Shown here: piece after piece, positions 23,018-33,429 of the stretch
How positions within the stretch are numbered: the first letter of the stretch is position 1
Layout of the letters: the number at the start of each line of letters is the position of its first letter
NCBI GenBank assembly: GCA_026545225.1
Contig: CM048845.1
Span: 101,490,033 to 101,554,032 of the forward strand
DNA: 64,000 nucleotides
Reading direction: 5' to 3'
DNA from: Cornus controversa
Taxonomy: Eukaryota > Streptophyta > Magnoliopsida > Cornales > Cornaceae
Program-made: the position numbers and the translations under genes
The notes under the pieces: model-generated
Databases searched by the model: none
The model's input: only the letters and a program-made list of their open reading frames with translations
What the model was told of the DNA's origin: nothing

Positions 23018-23236
23018 ATGAAGTTCTTTTCTGAAGAAGCAAAGCCATTGCTGCAATATCAAAGTTGGTCAGTATGGTCTAATTTCTTCTTAGGGCTTTT
23101 GAGATTCGACATTAATATGTATAATGTAGGGGAAGAAAAGGGGAAAATATATAAAAGTATGACTGACCAAAAAAACACACGTATGTATCAGTTATATGAG
23201 TGTTTGGAGAGCTTGAACCGCTGGTATGGCTGCTAA
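23018..23236 (+). CDS. Recurrent small open frame MKFFSEEAKP, copy 1 (doubtful gene)
   Basis: The first 26 codons (MKFFSEEAKPLLQYQSWSVWSNFFLG) recur at 61084 and, shorter, at 47942. Against 61084 there are six base differences over the first 63 bp, and four of them are silent (TTT/TTC, GAA/GAG, GCA/GCT, TAT/TAC). That hints at coding constraint but the sample is tiny. After codon 26 the copies diverge in frame and length. No known domain was recognised. It may be an exon of a lost gene or non-coding DNA. Confidence 0.25.
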   Translation: MKFFSEEAKPLLQYQSWSVWSNFFLGLLRFDINMYNVGEEKGKIYKSMTDQKNTRMYQLYECLESLNRWYGC

Positions 23237-23640
23237 TATTGTCTGGGAAATTTTATGATATGCTTGATTAAACCTGAATGATGGACAATACTTGTATGAT
23301 CGACTGCATCTTTTTGTTAGTAATCAATTAGATACCATTCTGTTTTTAAGAGAGTTTATTTAGATTTAGTATGCCCTATTCTTTTTCTGATGTGTTTTTT
23401 TTTTTTTTCCTTCTATTTTTACATTGAAATTACATTGGATTTTCCCAAGTGCTTTTTACACTGATTTTTAAGAACTGAACCAAACAGTCCTTTATCTTCC
23501 ATAAAAAGGCCCAATAACTTTTTATTATTATTATACCAACTTAAATGTAATATAGATATATGAGCGAGAAATTTATTTTAAGAGAGACTGTCTTGAACTA
23601 TAATAAGATAAAAAAATATATAACCGAAGATCTAATGGGA
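23237..23640. repeat. Intergenic repeat shared by four blocks
   Basis: TGTATGATCGACTGCATCTTT, the TTTTTAAGAG(A)GTTTATTTAGA run and CCTATTCTTTTTCTGAT recur near 61455, 33985 and 49065. No gene is seen. Confidence 0.65.
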
Positions 23641-24308
23641 GCAGTACGAGAAATTTATCTGAATTCTAAATAATTAATATAAATAAATAAAAAATTAGTG
23701 GGGACAAATGCCCCCCACTGAACCCCATGTAACTCCTGCATCTATTGCACCTCAGCCATGGGTTGCATATTTTTACTAATGGTGCCTGAGAAATTAAAAT
23801 TCTTAGGCCCACCATTTGTGTGGCAACCATCATAGTCAAGTTCTATAGTAAGAAAATTCTTGGACTGCAACACCCACCATTGTCAAATTTTGCGGTAAGA
23901 GTATCAAATGGTCAAACATAACCGCCATCATTCATTGTCGATTACTATAGTAAGAAACTTCTTGGACCTAGCATTTGTGTTGCACACTTGCACCCACCTT
24001 TATCAATTTTGGTGTCATATAATCGACACGTATCGTTCTAAGTCCGGTGAATTCAACTGTCCTGTCCTATACAACTTTACGGCATCATGTGCTCTCAAAC
24101 AAATAACAAATTGCCATGCTTGACAATTTTATTCAGTTTTAGTTTAGCGACAATCTAAAGATTGATCAGGAACATTGATTCAGGATCACATAATCATGTA
24201 ATAATTTCCTCCCAGTCTCCTCCGGTCAATACACCAGCCCAAAACAACTCCAGCCGAAGTATATATAAAATGCAAAATATGCAAGTTGCGTGCGTTCACT
24301 AAAAGAAA
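23640..24308 (+). repeat. Upstream part of the A/C duplication, copy C side
   Basis: Partner of 2880-3417. The GAAATTAAAATTCTTAGGCC and CAAAACAACTCCAGCCGAAG landmarks are kept. It is longer than its partner because of extra copies of a CTATAGTAAGAAA(A/C)TTCTTGGA phrase. Confidence 0.75.
24262..24270 (+). promoter_or_regulatory. TATA box of copy C
   Basis: TATATAAAA lies 47 bp before the ATG at 24309, in the same context as the TATA box of copy A. Confidence 0.55.
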
Positions 24309-24847
24309 ATGGCGGAGAACTGTGTTCCTTCCCCTCCACCAACAACGCTAGAACCACCAAGTTCGTCCACTCCACCACTTCCTTCCGCTACCGATCTTGA
24401 AACCGCCGAGGTGGTTGCACAGCAAGGCCATATAGAGGCTGAACCAGCAGTGATTGCACTTCCACGGGTTGACCATGCCCGCCCCTATCAACTGGATCAC
24501 TGGCTTTTAGTGGTAATAGCATTTTTCTTTCAAGCTGCAGTAACAATTGCAGTTCAATCACTCCGAACCAAACTCTCCATATCCTTCCACTTCATGCGTC
24601 TAACCATAGTTGTTTCTGTAGCCGCACTCTGCGTCGTCAAGTACATATCCCCAAGTTCCCCATAGGAGCTCGAGTGCTAGAACATATGGGGCTCTTCTTT
24701 GGGATCACAGCCTTCTTCGTAGTTGTCACAGTATCTTTTCCACTGTGGCTCAAGCTCACCTCATGGATCATCTTTGCTTTTTCCCTGCTTGCCATTTTAT
24801 TCTGTAACTATACAAAACCAGGAGTTCACTTTATGGAAGCTAAGTGA
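24309..24847 (+). pseudogene. Four-span membrane protein family, copy C (single-frameshift pseudogene)
   Basis: Starts MAENCVPSPPPTTLEPPSS and follows copy A closely. The ATG context and TATA box are intact. The frame is lost after KYISPSSP because one base is missing in AAGTACATATCCCCAAG, where copies D and E read AAGTACATCTCCCCCAAG. After the shift the frame continues with GARVLEHMGLFFGITAFF and ends in GVHFMEAK, stop at 24845-24847. No other break was seen, so the inactivation looks recent. A truncated product of about 118 aa with only the first two membrane segments is possible. Relative to A it carries many amino-acid changes in the tail (for example VIALPRVDHARPYQLDH), closer in places to D and E. 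Confidence 0.82.
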
Positions 24848-25540
24848 CAGAGAGGGAAAGTAAAAAAAGGACACTGGGAGAAAGGAAAGAAATGAGAAGG
24901 GCTTAATTACAATAAAAAATAAAAAATAAAAAAAAAAGGGAGAATTTTAGGGAGAAAAAAGGAATTCATGAACAGAGCTTTATGGTTTTTGTAAACAATG
25001 TATACAAAATTAAGACATCGATAATATCCATTATGATTCTGTAATGGAGGAGTATGATACTGCTTAATTACAATATAAGCATGCTCAATTCTTGCTTGCA
25101 AATTGTTTATGAATTGCCACAAATGGGTTTTCTTATTTCAATTGCTTGCATTAACAAGTAGAGATTCAAAAGGAAATAAAGTCCCATACCACTTTTTCCA
25201 TGGTCAAATGAAATTAGAACAAATAAGATTCCTAAAAATGGTAGGACAAGGAAAACGAAGAAGAATTGACGCAGCGGAAGCTAAAAATGATAAATAATAA
25301 AGTAATAATATAGGTGGGGTCCACCTCATAAGAATGTCCATCTCATTTATTATGGGCGACGCGTATGTTACTTCTGTTTACAGAGAGTGTAGAGATAGAA
25401 AGAGATGTCTAAGGTGTTTTTTTTTTTTTTTTTCCTTCAATCAATTTATCAAGTTTATTGCTTTATGCTTGACTATGATTTTTATGAAAGATATTAGTGG
25501 TTTTGATGGAAGCTATCATCTGGGGTTTTGTTTTGGAAAT
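24848..25540. repeat. Downstream part of the A/C duplication, then unique DNA
   Basis: To about 25230 this matches 3961-4330. From there to the gypsy element no partner was found. A T-rich run lies near 25420. No gene is supported. Confidence 0.65.
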
Positions 25541-25978
25541 TGATGCAGGAGCATCCGAGTCAGATGATGCTGAGCTGTCAGACGACACGTTGATGGCACT
25601 GAAATATTTTGAGTTGGCAGATCAGCGTAAAGATGGCAGGAAACCGTGACCTTGTTTCTTTCCTTTTTTGGTAATATTTATTTTGTTGATTAGGAAGAGA
25701 TTCTGGGCTTGATTTGGGCCAGAATTTTGGCAACTTTCTTTTTTTATTTCGTATTTTATTTTGGCAAGAATATTAGGTTTTGCTATTTTTGGTAATGTTG
25801 ACGAAGTTCAGCTATATAACCCGGCTTGTGTGTTGATTCGAAGGTACTTTTGATTTTGAATAATAATATTGAATACCAGAGACTTTTCTCTGAGTTTTTG
25901 GACAATTCTCGTGCTTTCTTTCTGTTTATTTTCTGTTACCCTTAGCCTACAGAATAATCACTATTCTGTCCCGCGTCA
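25541..25978 (+). repeat. 5' LTR of the young gypsy element
   Basis: Same length as the 3' LTR. Contains a CTATATAACCCGG promoter-like motif near 25811 and ends CCCGCGTCA before the primer site. Confidence 0.92.
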
Positions 25979-26029
25979 GTTGGTATTAGAGCCTTCAGCA
26001 TCTTCCTGGGCGAGATTTCATCAGTTTTC

Positions 26030-26945
26030 ATGGCTGGTGGTCGTGGTCGTGGTCGTCGCGGGCAGGTTCCGAACGAGGAAGTCCCACACCGTGATCGTAA
26101 TGTTCAGGATTTGATTATTGAAGATTTACAGAGGCAAGTTGCAGAGTTAACCCAGCGTCTAACGGCGCAGACTGTCAATGACCGTGAGGTGGAAGATCAC
26201 GAATCCGATTCCAATTCCGACAACCCGTTTCACAATCGTGCTCAATTCTGGGGGCACCGTGGTCGGGAGGAACGTCATGGAGACCTCGGTTTCAGAGTGG
26301 AACTGTCCGAGTTTTCTGGTACGTTACAGGCCGAAGGATTTGTCGATTGGATGAATGAAGTGGAGCGTATCTTTGAATATAAGGAAGTCCCAGATCGTGT
26401 CAAAGTGAAACTGGTCGCCATCAAACTCAAAGGTAGAGCCTCTGCATGGTGGGAGCAGTTGAGGCGATCACGAGACAGGCAGGGCAAGGCCAAGATCACT
26501 GATTGGGAGAAGATGAAGAAGAAGATGAAGGGTCACTTCCTTCCTTTCGGCTACACTCAAACTTTGTTTCAGCGACTTCATGCGTTGAGACAAGGCACGA
26601 GATCGGTTGATGATTACACCGAGGAGTTCTATCAATTGATAGCCCGGAATGATTTATCCGAGACGGAAGAGCAGACTGTGGCGCGGTATTTAGGAGGACT
26701 ACGGTAACCCCTGCAGGATGCCCTCAGCCTTCACTGGCTTTGGACTATTTCTGAAGCATACCAACGCGCACTTGCTGTGGAAAAATAGCAGAATAGAAGG
26801 CCAGTGGTCAGAAGTGATCAAAACAATCGGCCAGTTCGACCTCAAGAATCCCGTCCTGTCCAGCAGCCACCACAGGGTAATTCTAACTCAAACATTAGAT
26901 GTTTTAGATGTGGTGAACAGGGACATTAAGTGACTGAGTGCAGGA
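26030..26945 (+). other. gag region of the young gypsy element
   Basis: Begins [15 protein letters not shown], followed by a leucine-rich helix ([17 protein letters not shown]) and the capsid-like Retrotrans_gag core with [14 protein letters not shown] and WWEQLRR. A zinc knuckle lies near 26895-26945. Fossil capsid gene, not a host gene. Confidence 0.85.
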
Positions 26946-26999
26946 AGCCTGCTAGTCAGAAGGGCAAAAATCTCCTAATTGAGGAAGACGTAGTAGACG

Positions 27000-29900
27000 A
27001 AACTGAGGAGATTGGGGAGCCTATGTATGACGATGATGAAGATGGAGATGTGCTGTATGGTGATGGCCGTGAGAATCTGGTCATTCGTAAGAGTCTACTG
27101 ACTCCCAGGGGTGATTCAGGAGATGATTGGTTGATAACCAATATTTTTCACACGACCTGCACAGTTTCAGATAAAGTCTGCAAGATGATCATTGACAGTG
27201 GCAGTTGTGAGAACGTAGTGTTTGAAGAGGCTGTCCAGAAATTGCAGTTGAAGATAGATCGTCATCCCAACCTGTACAAATTATCATGGCTGAATAAAGG
27301 CAGTGAGGTAAAAGTGGATAAGCGATGCCTAGTGTCTTTCTCGATTGGCAAGAAATATTTTGATAACGCTTGGTGTGATGTTGTGGCTATGGATGCTTGT
27401 CATGTACTGTTAGGCAGGCCTTGGCAATATGATCGCAGTGTTACTCATGACGGGCGAAAAAACACATATTCCCTTAGCATCAAGGGGAAGAAGATTGTGT
27501 TGGCTCCTCGTAGGGAAGGAACCAGTCCTACCCCGGTAGCCAAAACTACTAACCTGCTTTCCATGTCCAGGTTTTTAACTGAGATTGAGCATGGGGACGT
27601 GGTCTATGCTCTGCTGCCTTATGGGAATAATGCAACGGACGTGAACGTGAATCCAGATTTACCAGCAGAGGTGCAGCAGCTGCTAACAGAGTTTTCTGAC
27701 CTGATGCCAGAGGATCTTCCTCTTGGGCTGCCGCCTATGAGGGATATTCAACATCAGATTGACCTTGTTCAGGGGTCCAGTTTGCCTAATCGACCGGCGT
27801 ATCGCCTCAGTCCCAAGGAATCTGAAGAGTTGCAGCGACAGGTAGTAGAGTTGCTAGAGAGGGGCTACATCCGTGAGAGTATGAGCCCATGTGCAGTTCC
27901 TGCTCTGCTAGTGCCGAAGAAAGATGGCTCTTGGCGTATGTGTGTTGATAGCCAAGCAATCAACAGGATTACAGTGAAGTACAGGTTTCCAATTCCCCGT
28001 CTAGATGATATGTTAGACCAGCTATCCGGTTCTAAGGTTTTCTCAAAAATTGACCTTAAAAGCGGATACCACCAGATTAGAATAAGGCCTGGGGATGAGT
28101 GGAAGACAGCGTTTAAGACGCAACATGGGTTGTATGAGTGGATGGTCATGCCTTTTGGGCTGTCCAATGCGCCCAGCACATTTATGAGGTTTATGCATCA
28201 GGTTTTACGCCCTTTCATGGGGAAATTCGTCGTAGTCTACTTCGATGACATCCTCATCTATAGCCCGACATGGACGTCACACTTTGATCACCTCCGTGTT
28301 GTCTTTGATATGTTGAGGACAGAGCACCTGTTCATCAATCAGAAGAAGTGTGCTTTCTTCACTACTTCTGTAACTTTTCTAGGTTTTGTGGTGTCTACTG
28401 ATGGTGTTCATGCAGATCCGTCGAAGATAGACGCGGTTTTGGAGTGGCCCAAACCGAAAACCTTGCACGATGTCCGAAGTTTCCATGGATTGGCATCTTT
28501 CTACCGTCGGTTCATCAGAAACTTCAGCACTCTGATTGCTCCCATCACAGAGTGCCTTAAGGGACGTGATTTCCATTGGTCCGAGGAGGCAGAGGCCAGT
28601 TTTCATCTGGTCAAGCAGAAGATGACAGAGGCACCAGTTTTGGCACTTCCCAACTTTGAGAAGGTGTTTGAGGTAAACTGTGATGCATCTGGGGTGGGCA
28701 TTGGTGGTGTTCTGAGTCAGGAGGGGCGTCCAATAGCTTTTTTCAGTGAGAAGCTATCAGGATCGAAGAACAATTATTCCACCTATGATCTGGAATTTTA
28801 TGCCATCACTCAGTCCCTAAAGCATTGGCGTCACTACCTAATACAGAGGGAATTCATTCTCCTCACTGATCATGAGGCTTTGAAATACATCAATGGCCAG
28901 CACAAGCTGAGTAGACGGCATGCCAAGTGGGTGGCATACTTGCAAGAGTTCACATTTGCACTGAGGCACCAGGCAGGGAGTCTGAACCGTGTTGCAGATG
29001 CACTAAGCCGTCGTACATTGCTCCTCACCACCATGAGCTCCAGAGTTACAGGTTTCGATACATTCTCTGATGTGTATGCTGTAGATCCTTCCTTCGGGAG
29101 GATAATTCAGGAGGTAATTGATGGTCAACGCTATGATTATATTTTGCACAATGGTTACCTGTTTTGTGGATTAAAGTTGTGCATCCCAGATTGTTCACTA
29201 AGGCAACAGATTATTAGTGAACTTCATAACGAGGGTCATTTTAGGCGAGGCAAGACGTTGGGTCTAATCTCTTCCAACTATTATTGGCCCAAGTTGACCA
29301 GTGACGTGGCTCATTTTGTGGAGCGTTGTTATGTGTGTCAGCGGTCCAAAGGAGTTCTCACTAATGCGGGCCTGTACACACCTTTACCGGTCCCTGAAGC
29401 TCTTTGGCTTGATGTCAGTATGGACTTTGTGTTGGGCTTACCTCGTACCCAATGGGCCGTGGATTCTATTTTGGTTGTGGTCGATCAATTTTCCAAGATG
29501 GCCCATTTTGTTGCTTGCAGGAAAACAATGGATGTTGCCTGAGTCGCCCATCTTTACTTCAAGGAGATTGTGCGTTTACATGGTATTCCCCAATCCATTA
29601 CCTCAAATCGTGATACCAAGTTCATGAGTCAATTTTGGAAGAGTCTATGGGAGAAACTGGGAACGAAGTTGAATTTTAGCAGCGCCTACCATCCTCAGAC
29701 AAATGGTCAGACAGAGGTGGTGAACCGGAGTTTGGGGAACCTTTTGAGAAGTTTGGCAGGAACTAAACCAAAGCAGTGGGATTTAGCATTACCTCAAGCA
29801 GAATTTGCTTATAACAGGTCAAAGAACAGATCAACAGGAATGAGCCCATTTGAGATTGTCTATGGTCAGAACCCATCTGGGGTGCTTGACTTAGCCCCTA

Positions 29901-30259
29901 TTCCGCGTGTGGGTCGTTTCAATTGTAAGGCAGATGAGATGGCAGAACATCTTCGAGATATCCATGAGCAGGTCAAGCTGGCCATTCACGAGAGTAATGC
30001 CAAGTACAAGGTTCAGGCTGACAGCCACCGTCGTCAAGTACTTTTTGACGTTGTTAATTTTGTTTGGGCGGTATTAACTCGTGATCGTTTCCCTGTTGGA
30101 GAGTATAACAAGCTAAAGGAGCGAAAGATTGGTCCCTGTGAGATCTTGCAGAAAATCAATCATAACGCCTACAGACTACGTCTCCCCAGTCATTTGAAGA
30201 CTTCTGACGTCTTTAATGTGAAACATCTGAGTCCTTGTTTTCCGATGAGGCTATTGTAA
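27000..30259 (+). other. pol region of the young gypsy element
   Basis: Domains lie in gypsy order: aspartic protease, reverse transcriptase, RNase H, then integrase with its zinc-binding head and catalytic core (DVSMDFVLGLP, later TKFMSQFW and HPQTNGQTEVVNR). The tail phrase FNVKHLSP closes the integrase C-terminal domain. Fossil; breaks are present and not itemised. Confidence 0.85.
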
Positions 30260-30293
30260 ACTCGAGGACGAGTTCTTTCCAACCCGAGGTGAC

Positions 30294-30731
30294 TGATGCA
30301 GGAGCATCCGAGTCAGATGATGTTGAGTTGTCAGACAACACGTTGATGGCACTGAAATATCTTGAGTTGGTAGATCAGCGTAAAGATGGCAGGAAACCGT
30401 GACCTTGTTTCTTTCCTTTTTTGGTAATATTTATTTTGTTGATTAGGAAGAGATTCTGGGCTTGATTTGGGCTAGAATTTTGGCAACTTTCTTTTTTTAT
30501 TTCGTATTTTATTTTGGTAAGAATATTAGGTTTTGCTATTTTTGGTAATGTTGACGAAGTTCAGCTATATAACCCGGTTTGTGGGTTGATTCGAAGGTAC
30601 TTTTGATTTTGAATAATAATATTGAATACCAGAGACTTTTCTCTGAGTTTTTGGGCAATTCTCGTGCTTTCTTTCTGTTTATTTTCTGTTGCCCTTAGCC
30701 TACAGAATAATCACTATTCTGTCCGGCGTCA
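30294..30731 (+). repeat. 3' LTR of the young gypsy element
   Basis: Differs from the 5' LTR at about a dozen sites, most of them C/T or G/A. Ends CCGGCGTCA, directly followed by the GAAAT target duplication. Confidence 0.92.
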
Positions 30732-30789
30732 GAAATGCTCTATGCATGTAGATTTGAAAAGTTCTTGTTTTCATAGATAATTTAGAAGA

Positions 30790-31022
30790 TAAGTAATTAA
30801 TTGGAGTAGGTTAGAATAAAAAATTAATGGTGTTTGATGATGGCCAGAATAACAGTGTCGCAAATAGATTACATACATGTCACCGGAGTGTGGAAAGAAT
30901 GAAGAGAGAAGATAATGAACAGTAATTGATTGGAGTAGGTTTGAATAAAAATGGTGTTTGATGATGGCCGGAATAGCAGTGTCGTAAACAGAGCACATAC
31001 ATGTCACCGAAGTGTGGAAAGA
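30790..31022. repeat. Two tandem units also present once at 44090-44200
   Basis: GTAATTGATTGGAGTAGGTT, GGTGTTTGATGATGGCC and ACATGTCACCG(G/A)AGTGTGGA recur about 117 bp apart. A single unit with the same left flank (TTTGAAAAGTTCTTGTTTTC) lies at 44055-44220. Confidence 0.8.
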
Positions 31023-31430
31023 ATATTGTTAAAATAGCCCTACGACGGGGGCACAATCCTACGGGGATACATCTACAAAGAGAGCCTTTAATGAAAAAGG
31101 CGGGATGGATGAATTCCGAGAACATTGTTAAAATAGTCCTACGAGGGCACAACCCTACGGGGATACACCTCCAAGGAGGGCCTTTAATAAAAAAGGCGGG
31201 ATAGATAAATTCCTGATTCATTGTTAAAATAGCCATATGAGGGCATAGCCTTACGGGGACATAGCCTTACGCACGGCTAGCCCTACAGGGACACAGCCCC
31301 TACGGGGGCCCAACCCAACTACGGGGACACACCTCTTCAAAAGGACTTTAATGAAAAAGGCAGGATAATTAATCCTGAGAACATTGTCAACCGACCCTAC
31401 GGGGGCACAACCCGTTAAAAGAAATTTTAG
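31023..31430. repeat. Minisatellite with CCTACGGGG motifs
   Basis: Units of about 100 bp start ATTGTTAAAATAG near 31024, 31125 and 31219, with a diverged one near 31382. Each carries CCTACG...GGGCACA, CCTACGGGGA(T)ACA(T/C)C(T) and TTTAAT(G/A)AAAAAGGCGGGAT. The third unit is expanded with extra GGGGACA(C)AGCC repeats. Overall G+C content is higher than in the surroundings. Confidence 0.75.
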
Positions 31431-31512
31431 CAAATGGCGGGTAAATCCCGCCAAGGTTGTCGCATGGCTTATCAAGAGCTATGCTATGAAATTTATTAGT
31501 TAAAATTTATTA

Positions 31513-31927
31513 ACCAAGTGAGTCATTGGCATAATGGTTAGGGTGAGAACATTAGAGCTTGTTAACTAAGGTTTGATTCTTCAATGTGACAATCATTTTT
31601 TATATACATATATAAATTGGGTTCTTATATACCGGCCAAGGGCCGGGCCCAAGAAGAAACCCGCCCATCTTGAGCACCGCAAAACCGCCCCGGGCGTGTA
31701 GCCCATCGCGCCTGGCCAAGGGCCAGGCGCCTGGCGCACGGCCCATTGCTCCAGGCCAAGGCCGGGCTCGTGGCCCACGCACCCATGTAAGTCCGGGCTC
31801 GCAAAAAAGAAAAAGAAAAGAGGGTGGGCCAGGCTGGTGGTTCAAGTATTCGTTAATGAGATGTTTGACTCCTAATATGAAGCCTATGTGGATAAGAAGA
31901 ATGCTTTCAGAGTTTTACTCACTTGGT
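31513..31927 (+). mobile_element. SINE-like tRNA head with a GC-rich body
   Basis: TGGCATAATGGTTAG (31528-31542) resembles a polymerase III A box and AAGGTTTGATTCTTCAA (31568-31584) a B box, spaced as in a tRNA. A GC-rich body (31628-31800) with GGCCAAGGGCC and CGCCTGGC palindromes follows. ACCAAGTGAGT at 31513 and its reverse complement at 31917-31927 bound the unit, which may be chance. No function was recognised. Confidence 0.45.
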
Positions 31928-32029
31928 CACTATAAATACATAGGAGCGTAATCGGCTGGCCCTCTCGATTACCCTTCTCTTGTCTTTTTTTACAGGTTGG
32001 CGTTTGATCAATTCGGGTGAATTTTTTGC
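31928..32029. other. Spacer before block D, nothing recognised
   Basis: Contains TATAAATACATAGGAG near 31932 and a TTTTTTTACAGG tract. Homology with the E block starts at about 32037. Confidence 0.4.
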
Positions 32030-32977
32030 TTCATCAGTTTCCATATTAGACCAAATTTATAAAATTTTCACTTTCACACAGTAAAATCTGTCATCACATT
32101 TTTTAAAAAAAATTAAAGTTTATAATTGACAAAAAAAAAAAAAATCTATGTGCTAAGAAAATATAAACCATTTCCATTAGTTGAAAATAAAAATAATTAC
32201 ATATCTATTTTTGGGTTTGTTAACCACCAAAGTTATAGGCTATTGGTATTTCCTTGTAGAAGGTGGATGGTTAAGGTTCTAACAGGGACAAAGTAAATTT
32301 GTGAATCTAAAATGGGTTTGCTTTTTCTGGATCTGGTTTTGGGGTTTTCTTAATATTCTCTCTAATGTGTACGTTGATAGAGAGTGGAAGATTACGCATT
32401 CGATAGATGCTCTCAAATAGAGTGATGTGAAATCTAGTTGGGTATATTCATTAAATTGATTGAATTGAATTGGAAGTCTTAGACTTTTTCATTTCATTCA
32501 AACTCTTTCAAGTAAATACCTTGATAGTACTGAAATTTATCTAATTGTACAGTTTCACGATGATTATTATTATTTGAATAAATTACTCTGGCAATTTCTG
32601 AAGTATGATTTAATTACTCTTAAATTAAATTTTTGTCATACTAACAGTTCATTAAACAAAATCACATTTAATATACAATTATAAAAGTACTATCGAGTTA
32701 TAATATTTTTGTGCAAAAATAACATCAAAGTACTACTGCCGCTTAGAGTAGTTTTGGCATTTTAATTTTTTATGTTAATTGTCTTAACGGAACTGATTAT
32801 CAATTATCGATAGAAATATGCGGAGTATAGTTAATCAAACATTAGGAGAGATTGATCACAATAAATTAAAAACTTTAATACAAAAATAATTAAGTTAAAT
32901 ATCACGAAAGGTCAGAGTAATCTACCCATATTATTTTACCCGACTTTATTGGCACGCCAAATATCTCTTGCGATTAC

Positions 32978-33145
32978 AGAGTCTCAAAGTAAATTATTAA
33001 ATGAACAAACAATGGTGTTATATCTTTTCCCACAAGAAAATCCAAACAGAATATCATAAAAAGAGTCTCAAAATAGATTATTAAATGAACAAAAAATGGT
33101 CTTATATCTTTTCCCACAAAAAATCCTAACAGAATATCATTAAAA
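32978..33145. repeat. 84-bp tandem pair
   Basis: AGAGTCTCAAA(G/A)TA begins at 32978 and again at 33062. Each unit carries TTATATCTTTTCCCACAA and ACAGAATATCAT. The same pair lies at about 47495-47665 in block E, so it predates the block duplication. Confidence 0.8.
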
Positions 33146-33192
33146 AAATAGCTAGAAATTAAGGAAACATAGAATTTGGCAAAACAAACTAC

Positions 33193-33403
33193 GGCCCTGT
33201 TTGGATTGGCTTTTGAAAAGCGACTTTCGGTTTTTCGAGCTCAAAAGTCGTTTTGAAGAGTGCTTGGATTGGTAAGACAGAAGAATTTTGGAGTTCAAAA
33301 AGAGCGTTTAAAGGAAGCTGGGGGTCCCAGTTTCCTGATTTAGCTTCTGCTTCTTTTTTTTTTCTGGTTAAAAATAAAAGCAAAAACTCTGCCAAACAAG
33401 ACC
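33193..33403. mobile_element. Tourist-like MITE, GGCCCTGTTTGG ends
   Basis: The left end GGCCCTGTTTGG pairs with the right end CCAAACAAGACC. Target duplication TAC lies at 33190-33192 and 33404-33406. Block E reads AACAAACTACAGCCAGC across the site (near 47700), an empty site. Length is 211 bp with no coding capacity. The 3-bp target and ends suit PIF/Harbinger MITEs. Confidence 0.85.
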
Positions 33404-33429
33404 TACAACTAGCATCATCTATCATTTTT

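Larger units (their letters stand above)
25541..30731 (+). mobile_element. Young Ty3/gypsy chromovirus, CRM/Galadriel-like
   Basis: The LTRs are 25541-25978 and 30294-30731, 438 bp each, TGATGCAGGAGC...GCGTCA. A perfect target duplication GAAAT lies at 25536-25540 and 30732-30736. A primer site GTTGGTATTAGAGCC follows the 5' LTR. Parts are gag (about 26030-26945, ending in a CX2CX4HX4C-type knuckle), protease (IIDSGS near 27190), reverse transcriptase (core YFDD near 28238), RNase H (about 28640-29010) and integrase (about 29100-30250, zinc-binding CYVCQRS near 29325). The HAKWV and YINGQHKL phrases are typical of CRM/Galadriel chromoviruses. By eye the LTRs differ at about a dozen of 438 sites, near 3 percent, suggesting an age of about a million years under usual plant rates (inference). 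It is broken, with a few breaks, but nearly full length. Confidence 0.92.

Noticed and set aside
31023-31430. CCTACGGGG motif as part of a small-subunit rRNA gene
   Set aside because: Only this short motif matches; the surrounding bases have no rRNA similarity and the motif sits in tandem units.
31528-31590. Complete tRNA gene
   Set aside because: A- and B-box-like motifs are present but no cloverleaf with paired acceptor ends could be drawn by eye.
31670-31951. GC-rich 93-codon frame, Ala/Pro/Arg-rich
   Set aside because: It is explained by GGCC/CGCC palindromes in a SINE-like body and has no conserved partner.
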